64,000 bases of DNA, from positions 151,461,889 through 151,525,888 of the forward strand of contig CANTUZ010000002.1 of assembly GCA_947846985.1 (NCBI GenBank), given 5' to 3'. This DNA comes from Fratercula arctica. Taxonomy: Eukaryota; Chordata; Aves; Charadriiformes; Alcidae. The translations under genes and the position numbers were made by a program. Below are positions 1 through 10,960 of the stretch, in pieces (position 1 is the first letter of the stretch; the number at the start of each line of letters is the position of its first letter). A model generated the notes under the pieces. The model had not been told where the DNA came from. It worked only from the letters and a program-made list of their open reading frames with translations, and did not search any database.

Positions 1-440
1 ACTGAGGTCACTGGGGTTTTTGCCCCACACAGGGGACCTGGAACAGACCCAGCATCACACCGTAGTGTTTATCTCTGCACCACCATGTCCGTATCACTGG
101 AAGCTGATACAGGGTGAAGGAAGAGGTAGGCATTATCCTGAGCCTTTTGTCTTCAGATTTTCCTGTGTTCCAGGAACTGTTTTTTGAACAGGTATCCACC
201 CTCTTAGAGAGGTTTGTTTCTCTGGCAAGCTTGCCTTTCACATTCTTTTACCATGAGAAAACAGTAAGCACTCCAATAAATACGTTGGTGTGGCTAAACA
301 GGAGTTTCCCAAAACATTTGATGGTGCAAAACGGAAACCCTCACTGTCTGGCAGTGCGCTGAGTGAATTCCTTCGACTCCTTTCCCCAACGTGCACCCCT
401 GACACCTGGTGCAATTCAGTGCCCACTGCTGTGTGAAGCG
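1..440. other. Unique sequence, no gene recognised
   Basis: This is single-copy-looking sequence leading into the minisatellite. Short open frames exist on both strands, but none shows a family motif. No repeat was recognised. Confidence 0.5.
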
Positions 441-941
441 AGGTGCGATGCAGGATGCGGGGTGTGAGATATGGGATGCAGGATGCAGAATGCAGGATGC
501 AGGGTGCGGGATGCAGGATGCAGGGTGGGGGGTGCGGGGTACAGGATGCGGGTTGTGGGGTGTGGTGTGCGGTGTGGGATGTGGGGTGTGGGACGCAGGA
601 GGCAGGATGTGGGATGTAAGATGCAGGATACTGGATGTTGGATGTGGGATGCAGAGTATGGGATGTGGGGTGTGGGGTGTGGGATGCAGGGTGCGGGATG
701 TGGGGTGCGGGATGTGGGATGTGCAGTGTGGGATGCGGCATGTGGGATGCAGGATGTGGGATGCAGGATGTGGGATGCAGTATGCAGGGTGCAGGATGCA
801 AGATGTGGGATGCAGGATGTGGGGTGCAGGATGCGGGGTGTGGGATGTGAGATGCGGGGTGCGGGTTGTGGGGTGCAGTGTGGGGTACGGGATGCGGGAT
901 GCCGGGTGCGATGCAGGATGCGGAGCGCAGGATGCGGGGTG
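441..941 (+). repeat. 7-bp G-rich minisatellite array, about 70 degenerate units
   Basis: The array is made of heptamers of the form GGRTGYR (GGATGCA, GGATGTG, GGGTGCG, GGGTGTG), repeated head to tail with occasional 6- or 8-bp units. Because 7 is not a multiple of 3, each reading frame cycles through all phases every 21 bp. The unit contains no stop codon in any phase on either strand, so several overlapping frames stay open across it. They give Cys/Gly/Met-rich translations on the plus strand and Pro/His/Ser-rich ones on the minus strand, which are low-complexity artefacts rather than genes. The plus strand is strongly G-rich and alternates purine and pyrimidine within units (ATGCA, GTGCG). 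Confidence 0.95.
667..719 (+). other. Canonical G-quadruplex-forming motifs within the minisatellite
   Basis: G runs of 3-4 bases are separated by loops of 3-5 bases: GGGG at 667, GGGG at 674, GGG at 681 and GGG at 689, with further runs to about 719. This satisfies the usual G3+N1-7 rule. Whether it folds in the cell is not shown by sequence. Confidence 0.6.
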
Positions 942-1240
942 GCGGGGGGGGAGCGGAGCCGCTCTCCCCGTGGAGCCACGGCGGGGCGCGGTTGCGCGGG
1001 GAACCGCGTCTCGGCGCTCCCCGCGCCCGCCCCCCTCCGCGGGGGAGGCATGTGATCCCTTTTTTTTTTTTTTTTTTTTATTGCTATGGAAACAGACCAA
1101 AGCAAAGGGTAAATACACGGACAATAGCAAAAGACAATTTTAATTTTCATCCCCGCTTAAATGTCACACGTTTGTTTAACGCGCCGCCGCCGTAACCGGA
1201 GCCTGCATCTGCAGCCCGACGCGGCGAGCCGCTCTCCGAA
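942..1240. promoter_or_regulatory. Short CpG-rich segment, possible CpG island or promoter fragment
   Basis: Positions 942-1058 are extremely GC-rich with many CpG dinucleotides (GCGGAGCCG, GGGGCGCGG, CCGCGTCTCGGCGC). A second CpG-rich patch follows at about 1180-1240 (GCGCCGCCGCCG, CCCGACGCGGCGAGCCG). The two are separated by a T run and about 100 bp of AT-rich sequence. Elsewhere CpG is scarce in the window, so this stands out. No TATA box, initiator or downstream exon could be assigned. It may be the edge of a gene promoter, or GC-rich DNA that grew with the adjacent minisatellite. Confidence 0.4.
1060..1079. repeat. Homopolymer T run (20 T)
   Basis: An uninterrupted T run sits between the two CpG-rich patches. 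It could be a reversed poly(A) tail of a retrocopy, but no recognisable element lies next to it. Confidence 0.9.
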
Positions 1241-3307
1241 GCCTGAGGAATACAAGTCCCTCATTATTGCCAAGTGGGATCAGAGCACGTAGGTCTGTTT
1301 AGACACTGCGATGCATTGTAAGAGGCCTCTCTTCAGGGATAGCCATAAAAGCCTCCTTTTTCCCCCCTTGTTAAAAAAGAGCAGCTGTATTCTTCTAACG
1401 TGGGCACCGCCGAAGGCTGCCTGTCCCTGCCGCACAGAGACCCTCCGGGGGCAGGCGTGAAAAAGCGAACTTCGTTCTAGAGTCTGCACAGCATTTCCCA
1501 GTGCAGGCTTATGTTTTGGTGGGAGCTGCGCTCGCTCCTGGGCACGTGTCTCGGGAAAACCGGTGGGGAAGGTTTCTGAGGCTGTGTGCTCCTGACACTC
1601 AAAGTATCTGAGAAATATTTTGGCAGCTCTAAACCAGCTTTACAGTATAAGCCTGAGCAGTCTCATAGATTAGAGTATTTCGGGCTATTAATTACCTGCT
1701 AATGGCTGCTCCAAATACCTTTGACATTAAATTGAGACCATAGCCGTTACCTGTTGAACAGAAGAGAGAGGTCACTTTTCAGTACCAACACTCTCTAATT
1801 TTGTAGCTGTGTCTCAGCCTAGTTTTCCCTTCTTAAAACCAGTGACAAAGCGCTCGATCTAAACAGAACAAAATTGGTTATAGGTACACGAGCAACGTCT
1901 CGTTAATCATTGAGTGTTACAGATGTGAACGGGGTGCTCTAAACTGTTTACCAGCTGGTTCTTGGAAACAAGACTTCCTGGATGACTTTCCTACTGAGAT
2001 ATGCTGCCCCTCCTTGTAAATCCCTTGGCGGTTCCTGCTTCCCAGCAAGAGCAAACTCCCCATTCGCACACAGGATTGTTCCTAGAATTGCCACCGGCGT
2101 TGCTAGAAGAGCTCTGGTCAGGCGGGTGGAAAATATTGATTGCTCTGTGTGATTTCCCGGTGCGAGCCCACTTGTGACACACGCAGCTCCCAAAAACGCA
2201 AGCACCACGCTGTCGGTGACAGGGCAAGCCCCAGGGGCACACAGAGTGATCTGCTGCGTCTGGAGACTGGGGTGACCTCTCCTGAAAGGAGGGATCGGCT
2301 CTGAGTCTGGCTGGGAGTCAGCGTGCTGCTGGATTTCTGTTAATTGTGTCGATGGCAGCAGTCTCCCCCTGCCACTGCTTTACTTGGAAACCTGTGCGCG
2401 TATAGTTGTGAAAGCTCACAGACAAAAATCTTGGCACGTGAAGGCTGAATCGCCTGGTTGGATTTGGGAAAGGGGAGGAATAGGACAGGATGGAATGACC
2501 AGCTGGGCTCCTTTCGGCTCAGTCAGGAAAGCCAGAGTCGCTTCTGATGCTTTCCAGTATCGCAGCACGGTGTTTCACAGCCATTCTTGCGGCTTATTAA
2601 ATATTTCACATGCATCTGAAGTAAGACAAAAAGGAGGAGGAAAAAAGCCAACAACCCACATGCGGTTGTATATCGAGGAGCGATCTTGTGTTGGCATGGG
2701 GAGGGTTTAGATGGTTTAAGCGGTCTTTTTGTCTTTAACACCTTACAGTTCTGCATTAATTTGCAAGGGCACATTTTAGATACACAGTAAGCAAATCTGG
2801 TGCTATGCGCTAACATCCCTCTTACACCGTATTAATGTGAGTGTACGTGCACATTCTGACTATCACTTATCATAATACATAACAGCTTGACCCAATGCCT
2901 TCTTCGTTTATGGTTTCCTGGTTTGGAAAGCATGCAGTTATTCCCAGACATTCCCAGTAGGAAAAATCATATGGAAAATTACTGCAAAAAGAGGTTCTGG
3001 ATGAAAAGACCCAACCAGTTCTCCAGAGCTGTGTTGTGAGACAGCATTTTCTCTCTCACAGACTTATAAGAAAAAACATCGAAGTGTATTTTGCTGTCAA
3101 GGGATAGTAACTTCTCTCCAGGATTGTGAGGATTTTAGGAGATCATCCAGGAGCCATGTTTGCAATTAATATTAGTAAGAATAGCAGTTGATTTTAATGC
3201 CTCGATATAGAATCAGAAATATTTCTTGTAGTCTGTTGTATGGTTGCAGATTTTTTGTGTTGGGTTTGTTTTTCCAGAAAATCATATTGCAGTATTTACT
3301 ATGAATT

Positions 3308-3326
3308 AAAAAAAAAAAAAAAAAAA
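3308..3326. repeat. Poly(A) run (19 A)
   Basis: Simple homopolymer. No retrocopy body was recognised upstream. Confidence 0.9.
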
Positions 3327-3578
3327 TCATCTAGCATTGTTGTCCTGGTTATATATGAGGTTGAACGCCTGGTTAAATACCAGATGAGCCCAGCTGTTTC
3401 AAAGCACAGTAATCTGCTTGTTACCAAGATCCCCACACCTTAACCAAGTGAATGAAGGAGCTGAATTTAGCAGGGGCAGACTGATGTTCCCTTACCCCTC
3501 AGGAAACATCTGTCTATTTGTGTACATGCCGTGACTGCAGGCTCTTTAGATATTTATTTAGATCTCTCACACAAAATG

Positions 3579-3606
3579 CCTCTCTCTCTTTCTCTCTCTC
3601 CCTCTC
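3579..3606. repeat. (TC)n microsatellite
   Basis: An imperfect CT/TC dinucleotide tract of about 28 bp. Confidence 0.9.
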
Positions 3607-4803
3607 AAACAAATCTCTGCTTTTAGGGCATAAAAATATGTCTGTAGATTAAATCCTGTGTTCCTGGGAAAAGAAACTGTGTGTATACCTCAAGAAGACT
3701 TTGGCAAGTAACCGAAATCTTTCAAAAAAGGAACTGAGTTGGACAAAATACCTTGCTAATGTAAACCAAGTTGTCTGGAGGTCAGCAGAGGAACAGGGAC
3801 CTCCTGCAGCCGAGAGTCTGTGCAGTGCTCCCAAGACCCCTGAAAACTCACTCAGGCAAATGGAAAAAAGTCTTCCTTGAAAGTGCTCCTCACCCTCCAG
3901 CTCCTTACTTTTATCAGGAGCTCTGGCAGCATGAAAACCTCAAACTGGTGGAAGCGGAACACACGTATCTGAATGGACTTTATTAGACCCCTATCTCTAG
4001 GGGATCACACCAGCTGCCCCTTCACTCTCTGCTTGCATCCGAGGCAGCAGGATCAGGTTTGATAAATCAGAAGGAGAAAAGCATACCCTTTGGTTTGACT
4101 TGATTTAGGTTTCTGGGAAACATTTGGCTATCATGGACATAGTCACTCCACAGTATTTCTCTTAGCCCAGTCATGGCCATATCAGCATCCTATTGTCTCA
4201 TTTACGCGGTTGCACTTGTACTGCCGATCGCCTTTCATTTATTTCCTTTTAAACCCCTTTAATTCTTCTAATTTCTTCTGAAGCAACCATTTGAATAATT
4301 ACCCAAGGCACGCATATGAATCTACTAGTTGACCTTAGCTCTATTGCATTCCGTATTTCTAGGTGGTTTTTTTTTTCTCACAGAAATGACAACATCCTAA
4401 TGAATTACCACATACTTTCAGCACGGCACTGCTGTGTCTGTCTGGAGTTCACCCTCAGTGTCTTTAGGAATGCAGGGGTGCAAGGATGCTGCTGCTGCTG
4501 GTACATGCTTTTCCCTTCCCTGGCTCTTCCCAAGCAATTAAGTTTGTAAAGGGCTTTTTATTTTGCTTTTTATTTTTAATTTATTCATCTTGTTTGCATT
4601 GTCGGATATTTTGGATTCCTCTGCCCTGGCAAGTTAAAACCAATGGTTCTTCCAGTAGTCTGTCAGTTTGTTTCCAAAAGTTTGGCTTTGTCTCTACAAA
4701 GTAATTATTTTTGCTGGCATCCAGCTACCTTTGCTAGTTTTCAGATGGACTTGATGTCTCTTTCTCCCGGCATGGGGGCGTTTGAATGCCTGCCATTGCA
4801 AGA

Positions 4804-4829
4804 TGTTGTTGTTGTTGTTGTTGTTGTTG
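4804..4829. repeat. (TTG)n microsatellite
   Basis: About eight perfect TTG units. A similar trinucleotide tract on the other strand sense (AAC) is at 45.74 kb. Confidence 0.95.
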
Positions 4830-5218
4830 CTACTTCTGCCTTTCAGCTGGTGCAGGATTCTTGCAAACCTCTGAAATCTCGCGCTCCCAAAATCCCAGCA
4901 ATCGGCCCTCTCGTGTTTCCTGCTTTCACGAATTGTGGCTTCGTAGACAGCAATTTCACAGACTGATTTTGTCACTTTTGATGTTTTCATGTCTGGACGA
5001 TGGTATCAAGTACCAAGAAACTTCTATAACAAATTGAAATCCATATCCTCTCAGAATTTGTCACCGATAACCGACAAATAGGCTTTTGCATTGGTCCCTT
5101 TGTTTGCCTGTTCCAAAAGGCTTTAGTTTGTGTCCCCCATAACAAAGCATCCCTCTGAAGACCAAACTGATACCGACTGCCATCAGTTCTAGTTTTCAGT
5201 TACTAAAAACCTGCTACC

Positions 5219-5253
5219 ATATATATGTATACATAGATGGAATATATATACAC
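5219..5253. repeat. Imperfect AT-rich dinucleotide tract
   Basis: Two TATATA-type stretches are separated by a short spacer (ATATATATG and GAATATATATAC). Confidence 0.6.
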
Positions 5254-6955
5254 CAAGATAAAAAAGTAAATATTTCATGTCTCTTGCTGCAGCGACGTGT
5301 ATTTTCCCATTTAGCGAAGCTCCCCCGTACCACCTGCAATCTTTGCTGACTGTAGGAGGGTGAGACACCTAATTTCAAGGATGATCGGGAGAGTTTTTTT
5401 GTGCACAACCCTGCTAGCTTCTTTCTCCCGCTTGTTGAAATGTTCAGCCTCCCGGGGTTTTGTGATTTTGAAGCACCGGCAGGCTCAGCCATGTATGATG
5501 ACACACAGGCTGAATATTAATCAGCGCTTCATTCAGGCTGAGGTGATCTACAGCCGCTTTGCCATGGGCGTCTGCCGCACTGTGCTGGAGGCAGTTTGCT
5601 TCAGTCCTTTCAAGCCCACTGATAAAATGACAGCTAGCTTTTTAGAACTACATCTATATAAGAAAATAAAGCAATGCCAATGAACACTCCCAGGCCCTTG
5701 AGCTTGACTGTCTGTACCACTAAATTCCATGTTTAATTCACTAGGATGGACGCAGTGGCTCTGTATGCCCACCCCGGCAGCCCTGCCACCCCTTGGCTCC
5801 AACCTCTGCTCTTCCTCCCTCAGCCCCTTCGTCAGACGTGGCTGCTCTTCATCAGCGCACCCAGCCCTGGGTCCAGCACAGCTCCTGACGTCCTCTCTGC
5901 AGCTATCCCGGCTTTTGTTAATCAGACAGCTGAAAATTTAACACCCATCCTGCTGAAAGTAGCCTGCTGATTTCGGAGGGAGCAGGATGTTGTCCTAACC
6001 ATTTGATTATTCACTTCATGTAATATTTTTATTTTTTAACAAAGGTGTTTACTTTTCAAACAGAGATCATTGGTTGAGCCATGGCAACTACAGTGTCTGT
6101 GTAGCCAGCAAACACTTAATATGTGGGTGGGTGGTTTGGATGGCCTTGAATACATAATTAAATTTGTTTTTCCTTTCAGCTCCCTGTGGTGTGTTATTTT
6201 TTTATATTTAAAAGTTATCCCATCTTGAAGACAACTGTTTTTTATTATTAAAAGGACAGCTTAAACGCACTTAGCAAAAGCAAGTCTCATTCCTTTTATG
6301 TCTCAATCTTTTTTCTGATGAAAGAAAAAGTCCTTTAGTGCCTATGATCAACTTCCTATTGCCAAAATGTTTCTCTAAACATTTTCTAAAGGTCTAGATG
6401 CTTTGTATACTTAATGGAATAAGCTCCACATTTCCCGATCCTTAAAATATTCAGCATTAGCTTCTATGTTTTATACCGCAGCAGCAAAATTGAGGATTTG
6501 GAGTGTTAACGCAGCTGTAGAATGAAGCTCCTGCTTCTGGTGCAGGTGAAAGGGAACAATAAATGAGGGACCATCCCTGGGATAAGGTGAACTTCTGCGG
6601 CCCCTGTGGGATGCAGCAGTGCCTTTGAACCATGGCTTGTCAGCACGAATGGAGCCCTCTGAGTTTCGGCAGTGGCAGCCCAGTGGACTGTGTGGGAATT
6701 TAAAGTCTGTCAAATTGGGTAGATGGCTTAAAACAGACAGGTTCAAATTCTGCAAGAACAAGTGTGACATGGACACTTTGGGGTGATGATCCACAAATGC
6801 AGAGCTGGAGTAATTGGCAATGAAAGCAGTACAGCAAAGTGAGCTTGGAGATTCTGATAGAGCTAAAGTTAGATAAGACTAGAAAATGTCATTTGCTTGT
6901 GAAACACCACCTTTCTTGTTTTAATTACTTCTCTCTGTTTGTTACCTAGGTTTCA

Positions 6956-7380
6956 ATAGAATCATAGAATCTCAGAATAGTTTAGGCTGGAAAGGACCTT
7001 CAAAGATCATCTAGTCCAACCCCGCTGCCACAGGCCGGGACACCTTCCACTAGAACAGGTTGCTCAAAGTCCTGTCCGCCCTGACTGAAGCATTGCTAAT
7101 GATGGGGCATCTATAACTTCTTTGGGCAACCTGCTCCAGTGTCTCACCACCCTCAGAGAAAAAAAATTCTTCCTTATGTCCATGCCAACCCCTTTTCAGT
7201 TTAAAATCATTGTCCCTTGTCCTGTCACTACAGGCCTTGGTAAAAAGTTTTTCTCTGCCTTTCTTATAAACCCCCTTTATATATTGAAAGGTCACAAAAA
7301 GGTCTCCCCGCAGCCTTCTCTTCTCCAGGCTGAACAACCCCAACACTCTCAGCCTGTCCTCATGGGAGAGGTGTTCCAGG
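6956..7380 (-). mobile_element. CR1 LINE, 3' part, 5' truncated, minus strand
   Basis: Read on the minus strand, the segment ends in the CR1 3' signature: a TAGTTGGACT-like word, AAGGTCCTTTCC, then ATTCTATGATTCTAT. Upstream it encodes the C-terminal end of ORF2, including the family word [12 protein letters not shown] (complement of about 7290-7330). The typical DRTRDND and EEFFF words follow in the same frame. The family protein is about 900 residues, so only the last part remains. The match fades at about 7380, which is the truncation point. It is moderately diverged. Confidence 0.93.
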
Positions 7381-9754
7381 AGTGTCAGGAGTGTCACAGA
7401 CAGGTTTAGATAGCGTACCTAAGCTGGTAAAGCTCAAATCTGGTGCCTGTGTGATAAGGAATATAGAGCACGTATGTGGTAAGTCTGAAGAAACCAAGTT
7501 TGTTTAATACCTAAAAAAAGAAGATTGAGGAGAACAAGGCATGCTTCTTATATGTTAATGTTGGTATAGGAAGGACAGGGAATCATTGTTCTGTGTGTTC
7601 AGCAGGGGAGAGAATAAGTCTATTTATATTCCAAAGTTTTATATTGTAAAAGAAGAAAACTTTAAATATATAAAGCCTCTGAAACACTGGCTGGCAAGTT
7701 ATATGTGAAAATATTTCACTAAATGTTTTCAAGAACAGGCAGATGACCCTCTACTGAGAAGGGTTTAGTCTGCTTGATCCTGCCTTGGTGCAGGTTATTG
7801 GGCTAGATTTTTTGGTGCGTGTTTCTTTTTAGCCACACAGTTCTGTAATGTACACTCTCCATGGACAATCTGGGAGAAATTAGGGTTGAATCCAAACAAT
7901 CAGGCTGGGACTGATACTCACGTCTAGATGAAACAACCTAAATATGAAGGCGGAAACTCAACTAAGCAGCTACTATTAAAAAAGGACTATAAATAAATTG
8001 CCTAGCCTTTGAGACCGTCCCATTACTGTGGGAAACCACAAAAGAATAGTTATTTTTAACTCTCATGTTGGCTTTGTCATGGCAGTTGATCTGGTGATTT
8101 ATTGAAATGCGTCTGTAATGATTTCACTAATATACATACGACAAGATGAAAAATGCCATGTTTAATGAGCTTTATGTGAGTCATAACAAACTGCAGAAAG
8201 TAAAAGCCTGGTGACATTTTAAAATTCTATGGAACAAGAAAAATTTTAATTTTAAAAGCAGGAAGCTGAATTCTGAGCAGTGTTCTTTCTTTAATTTCCC
8301 ATTAAATCAAGGGAGACATAATCATTTTAAAAGGTTCTATAATTAAATGTTAGTCTATTGTAGTCAAAGGAATTGAAAGTCAGTTGGGATAAAACCAAAC
8401 CAGGCAACTATCTGGAATCTGTTGTTCACTGTCTCTTGGTCTTTGCCAAGCATGCTTTGCTTTTACATGGCTTTTGTGTTTGGTTAAAATGAGTTCTCAC
8501 ATAACCAAGTAATATTATTATAGAAAGGAATAAAATCAGCAACTGTAATGTTCTCTTTCTGGAATGCCATATTATGCTGTAAGAGGTATTTAGTTTTAAA
8601 TTTTAAGAGGCAGTTACAGTTGTTCAAAAAACTCCATTAATTTTTTCTTTGCACTCAGTGTCTTTGCCCATTTTGGTCCAAGTTAAAGTCTGCACAACTA
8701 ACTAACTCTGCTAATTGCCCAGCCGTTTGCTCATCTCCATTAAAATGGCTCAATACTCAGATAAAAATAGATACAAGTGGGCAACCCTTTTAAGGTTTGG
8801 AGGTTTTTTTCTTTGCGTGCTTAACAGTGGGCTTTTGAGCTTTTCCAAGTAAGAAGAAAAGAAGCTTGAATCTCCAGTGACTAGCTTACTATAGCTTTAA
8901 TTCAAATCTGAATCTCCCATTAAGGTCATCTCTGTAGTGGTTTGAAGTTTTCCTATTCGTTAACCTCTGCATTGAACTGAATATTCCTCAGATTCCCTAA
9001 TTAGTTACAGTTGGAGCTTTAGTGACTTTCAAGACTTTCCTCTTTGAGCTGGAAAGAAAAAGGTTCAAACAATGGTCAGGAAACCCTAAAACCTCTTATC
9101 TTGCAGCAGTTCGATTAGACAAGAAGAGTACTGTCTTGATGGATTGAAAGTGCTCTGTACCAGATAAGAACAGGAATGATAAGAACATTAGAGGTCTCCT
9201 TTTTTTACGGAAGAAAAGACTGCTTTCCTTTTAAGCACTATCTTTTCTTCATTTGCACATTGCAGGACAAACAGAATGTGTTTGCAATTAATATTTCTGC
9301 TTACACATTTGTTGTGTCTCAATTTTTTAACAGATAACAGATTTTTTAACAGAAAGATAGAAGATTAAATGAATATCAAAGGAGCTGAAGCTTACTAAAC
9401 TCATTTTATGTTGTGAAGCCTTAGTGACACTGGAAAAGAAGGTAGAAAAGATGGTGCTATGAAAATAAGCAAAAAATGTATTTGCTCAATGTATTCACTT
9501 TCAGATAGCATTAAAAGGTAAATGTAGGTGTGGGAAAGATGTTAATTCCGATGGAAAGACAATTGTGTAAATGTTCTGTTTATTTTGCTCCTTTCAGTGG
9601 GTTGCTTTTCTTTCAGTTGCTTTATATTAATCACTTTTGTTCTAAAAAGCCTTAGAAGGAAATTGTTTACAGATATTTTCCTTTGCTCTGACAGAAATAT
9701 GAAGCCATTTTCAATCAGCTGCCTCCCATCCTGCATTTGTGGCCCAGCCATTTC
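7381..9754. other. Unique AT-rich non-coding stretch
   Basis: I see no gene or recognisable repeat here. The composition is AT-rich throughout and stop codons are frequent in all frames. Confidence 0.5.
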
Positions 9755-9796
9755 CCAGTTTAAGTCAATCAGGACATAGCCATCGACTTAAACTGG
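9755..9796. repeat. Perfect 12-bp inverted repeat (hairpin)
   Basis: CCAGTTTAAGTC at 9755-9766 and its exact reverse complement GACTTAAACTGG at 9785-9796 flank an 18-nt loop. The shape fits the core of palindromic MITE-like repeats known from amniote genomes, but the family cannot be named from this piece. Confidence 0.75.
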
Positions 9797-10644
9797 AGCA
9801 GATGAAGTTTTTTACCTAGCAGTGGCTAAAAAACCATAGCGATGAGTGTTTTCTATAAGTCAAAGGGCGTTTTAATAGCTTAGGGTTTTTTTTGTAGCTG
9901 ATTAACTTTGTCTTCCAGTACCAATATAGCCAAAGAGACCTTACAGGGCTCCTTTTAAGGAGCCTCAGCCTGCATTTGTTCTCAGGCACACTTTGGATGC
10001 TTTGCATTAAACAGTTCCACACGGAATTTTCCGAAGATCTCATAGTCATAGCCCAATGTACAGCATTTAAAAGGCAAAACCATCCTGATACAGTATATAA
10101 TGCTTTTAGCTGCATGGGAGGATTTTTTTTCCTGGTCATTGTTTAAGAGCTACTCTCTGGAGATTTCTGTAGCTGTTTTTATGGGAATCTATTTATCATT
10201 ACATGATGTTAATTCAGACGTTTTCATTGAGCCTACATACTTCTTGCCTCTACATTTATAATTGCACAAATTTATGATACTGTAAAGTTCAGAAACTTGA
10301 GCATTCTAGTACAGATGATATTTGGGCCAAAGTAGCAGATTGTAGCCATCATTTCTAGTAGCTTTTCCTATAACTTTAAACAAACTAACCCGAACAGCTA
10401 TGATGGTCTGGGTTCCATAATATCAAACTATTTACATATGAACAAAGTCAACTTGAAAGCTCAGAAAGATAGGCCTATTTAGAGGAAATGGACTAAACTG
10501 TAAGTTTGATTCTATAATCACATCTTAATTATGTTTCACTCATCAGTTACTGCTGGCCTTTGATGAATCCTTCTGAGCAGCTGGTTTGCACGCATGTCTG
10601 CCTTTGCTTGCAGAAGGGCCAGCGGGAAATCATGAAACCTTTCA
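9797..10644. other. Unique non-coding stretch
   Basis: No feature recognised. Confidence 0.5.
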
Positions 10645-10654
10645 GGGGAAATCT

Positions 10655-10700
10655 GGCTCCACTGAAGTCAATGGCAAGACTCCCGCATGCTTCAGCAGAG
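10655..10700. repeat. Possible fragment of an ancient amniote palindromic repeat
   Basis: The word ACTGAAGTCAATGGCAAGAC followed by TCCC resembles the core of an old dispersed amniote repeat family. A second copy of ATGGCAARACTCCC occurs at 51972-51985 in this window. The identification is from memory of the motif, and the fragment is short. Confidence 0.3.
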
Positions 10701-10770
10701 TCAAGTCTTCAGTCTGGGATCCTGCCCACAGGCACTTATGACAAGAAAACAGGAAAAATGATTTGGTTAG

Positions 10771-10960
10771 TGAGAGACGGGGAGGAAGGAGCTGGAGAAG
10801 ATTGCTGGGAGGTGGTGGAAGAGGAGTGGTGGCAATGAGGATGAAGGGGCAGAAGAGTTTAGGAGAAGGAGGAGGCAGAGAATGGTGCAGAGGCAACAAG
10901 AGAGCAGTAAGAGGAGGCAAGGGTGTGAATAATTGAGAGTGGAGCTGAAATAAGGGGCGC
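10771..10960 (+). repeat. Purine-rich (GGA/GAA) low-complexity tract
   Basis: About 190 bp dominated by G and A on the plus strand (GGGGAGGAAGGAG, GGAGAAGGAGGAGG). It leaves an open frame on the opposite strand that reads Pro/Leu/Ser-rich, a composition artefact. Confidence 0.7.

Larger units (their letters stand above)
1241..6955. other. Unique AT-rich non-coding stretch
   Basis: No exon, RNA gene or transposable element was recognised. It contains only the simple repeats listed separately (3308-3326, 3579-3606, 4804-4829, 5219-5253). Open frames of up to about 108 codons occur but have no motif, no codon pattern and no consistent splice context. Confidence 0.5.

Noticed and set aside
238..1150. 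Several long overlapping open frames on both strands (Cys/Gly/Met-rich or Pro/His-rich)
   Set aside because: They are produced by the 7-bp tandem repeat, which has no stop codon in any phase; they are present in several frames at once and have no protein family.
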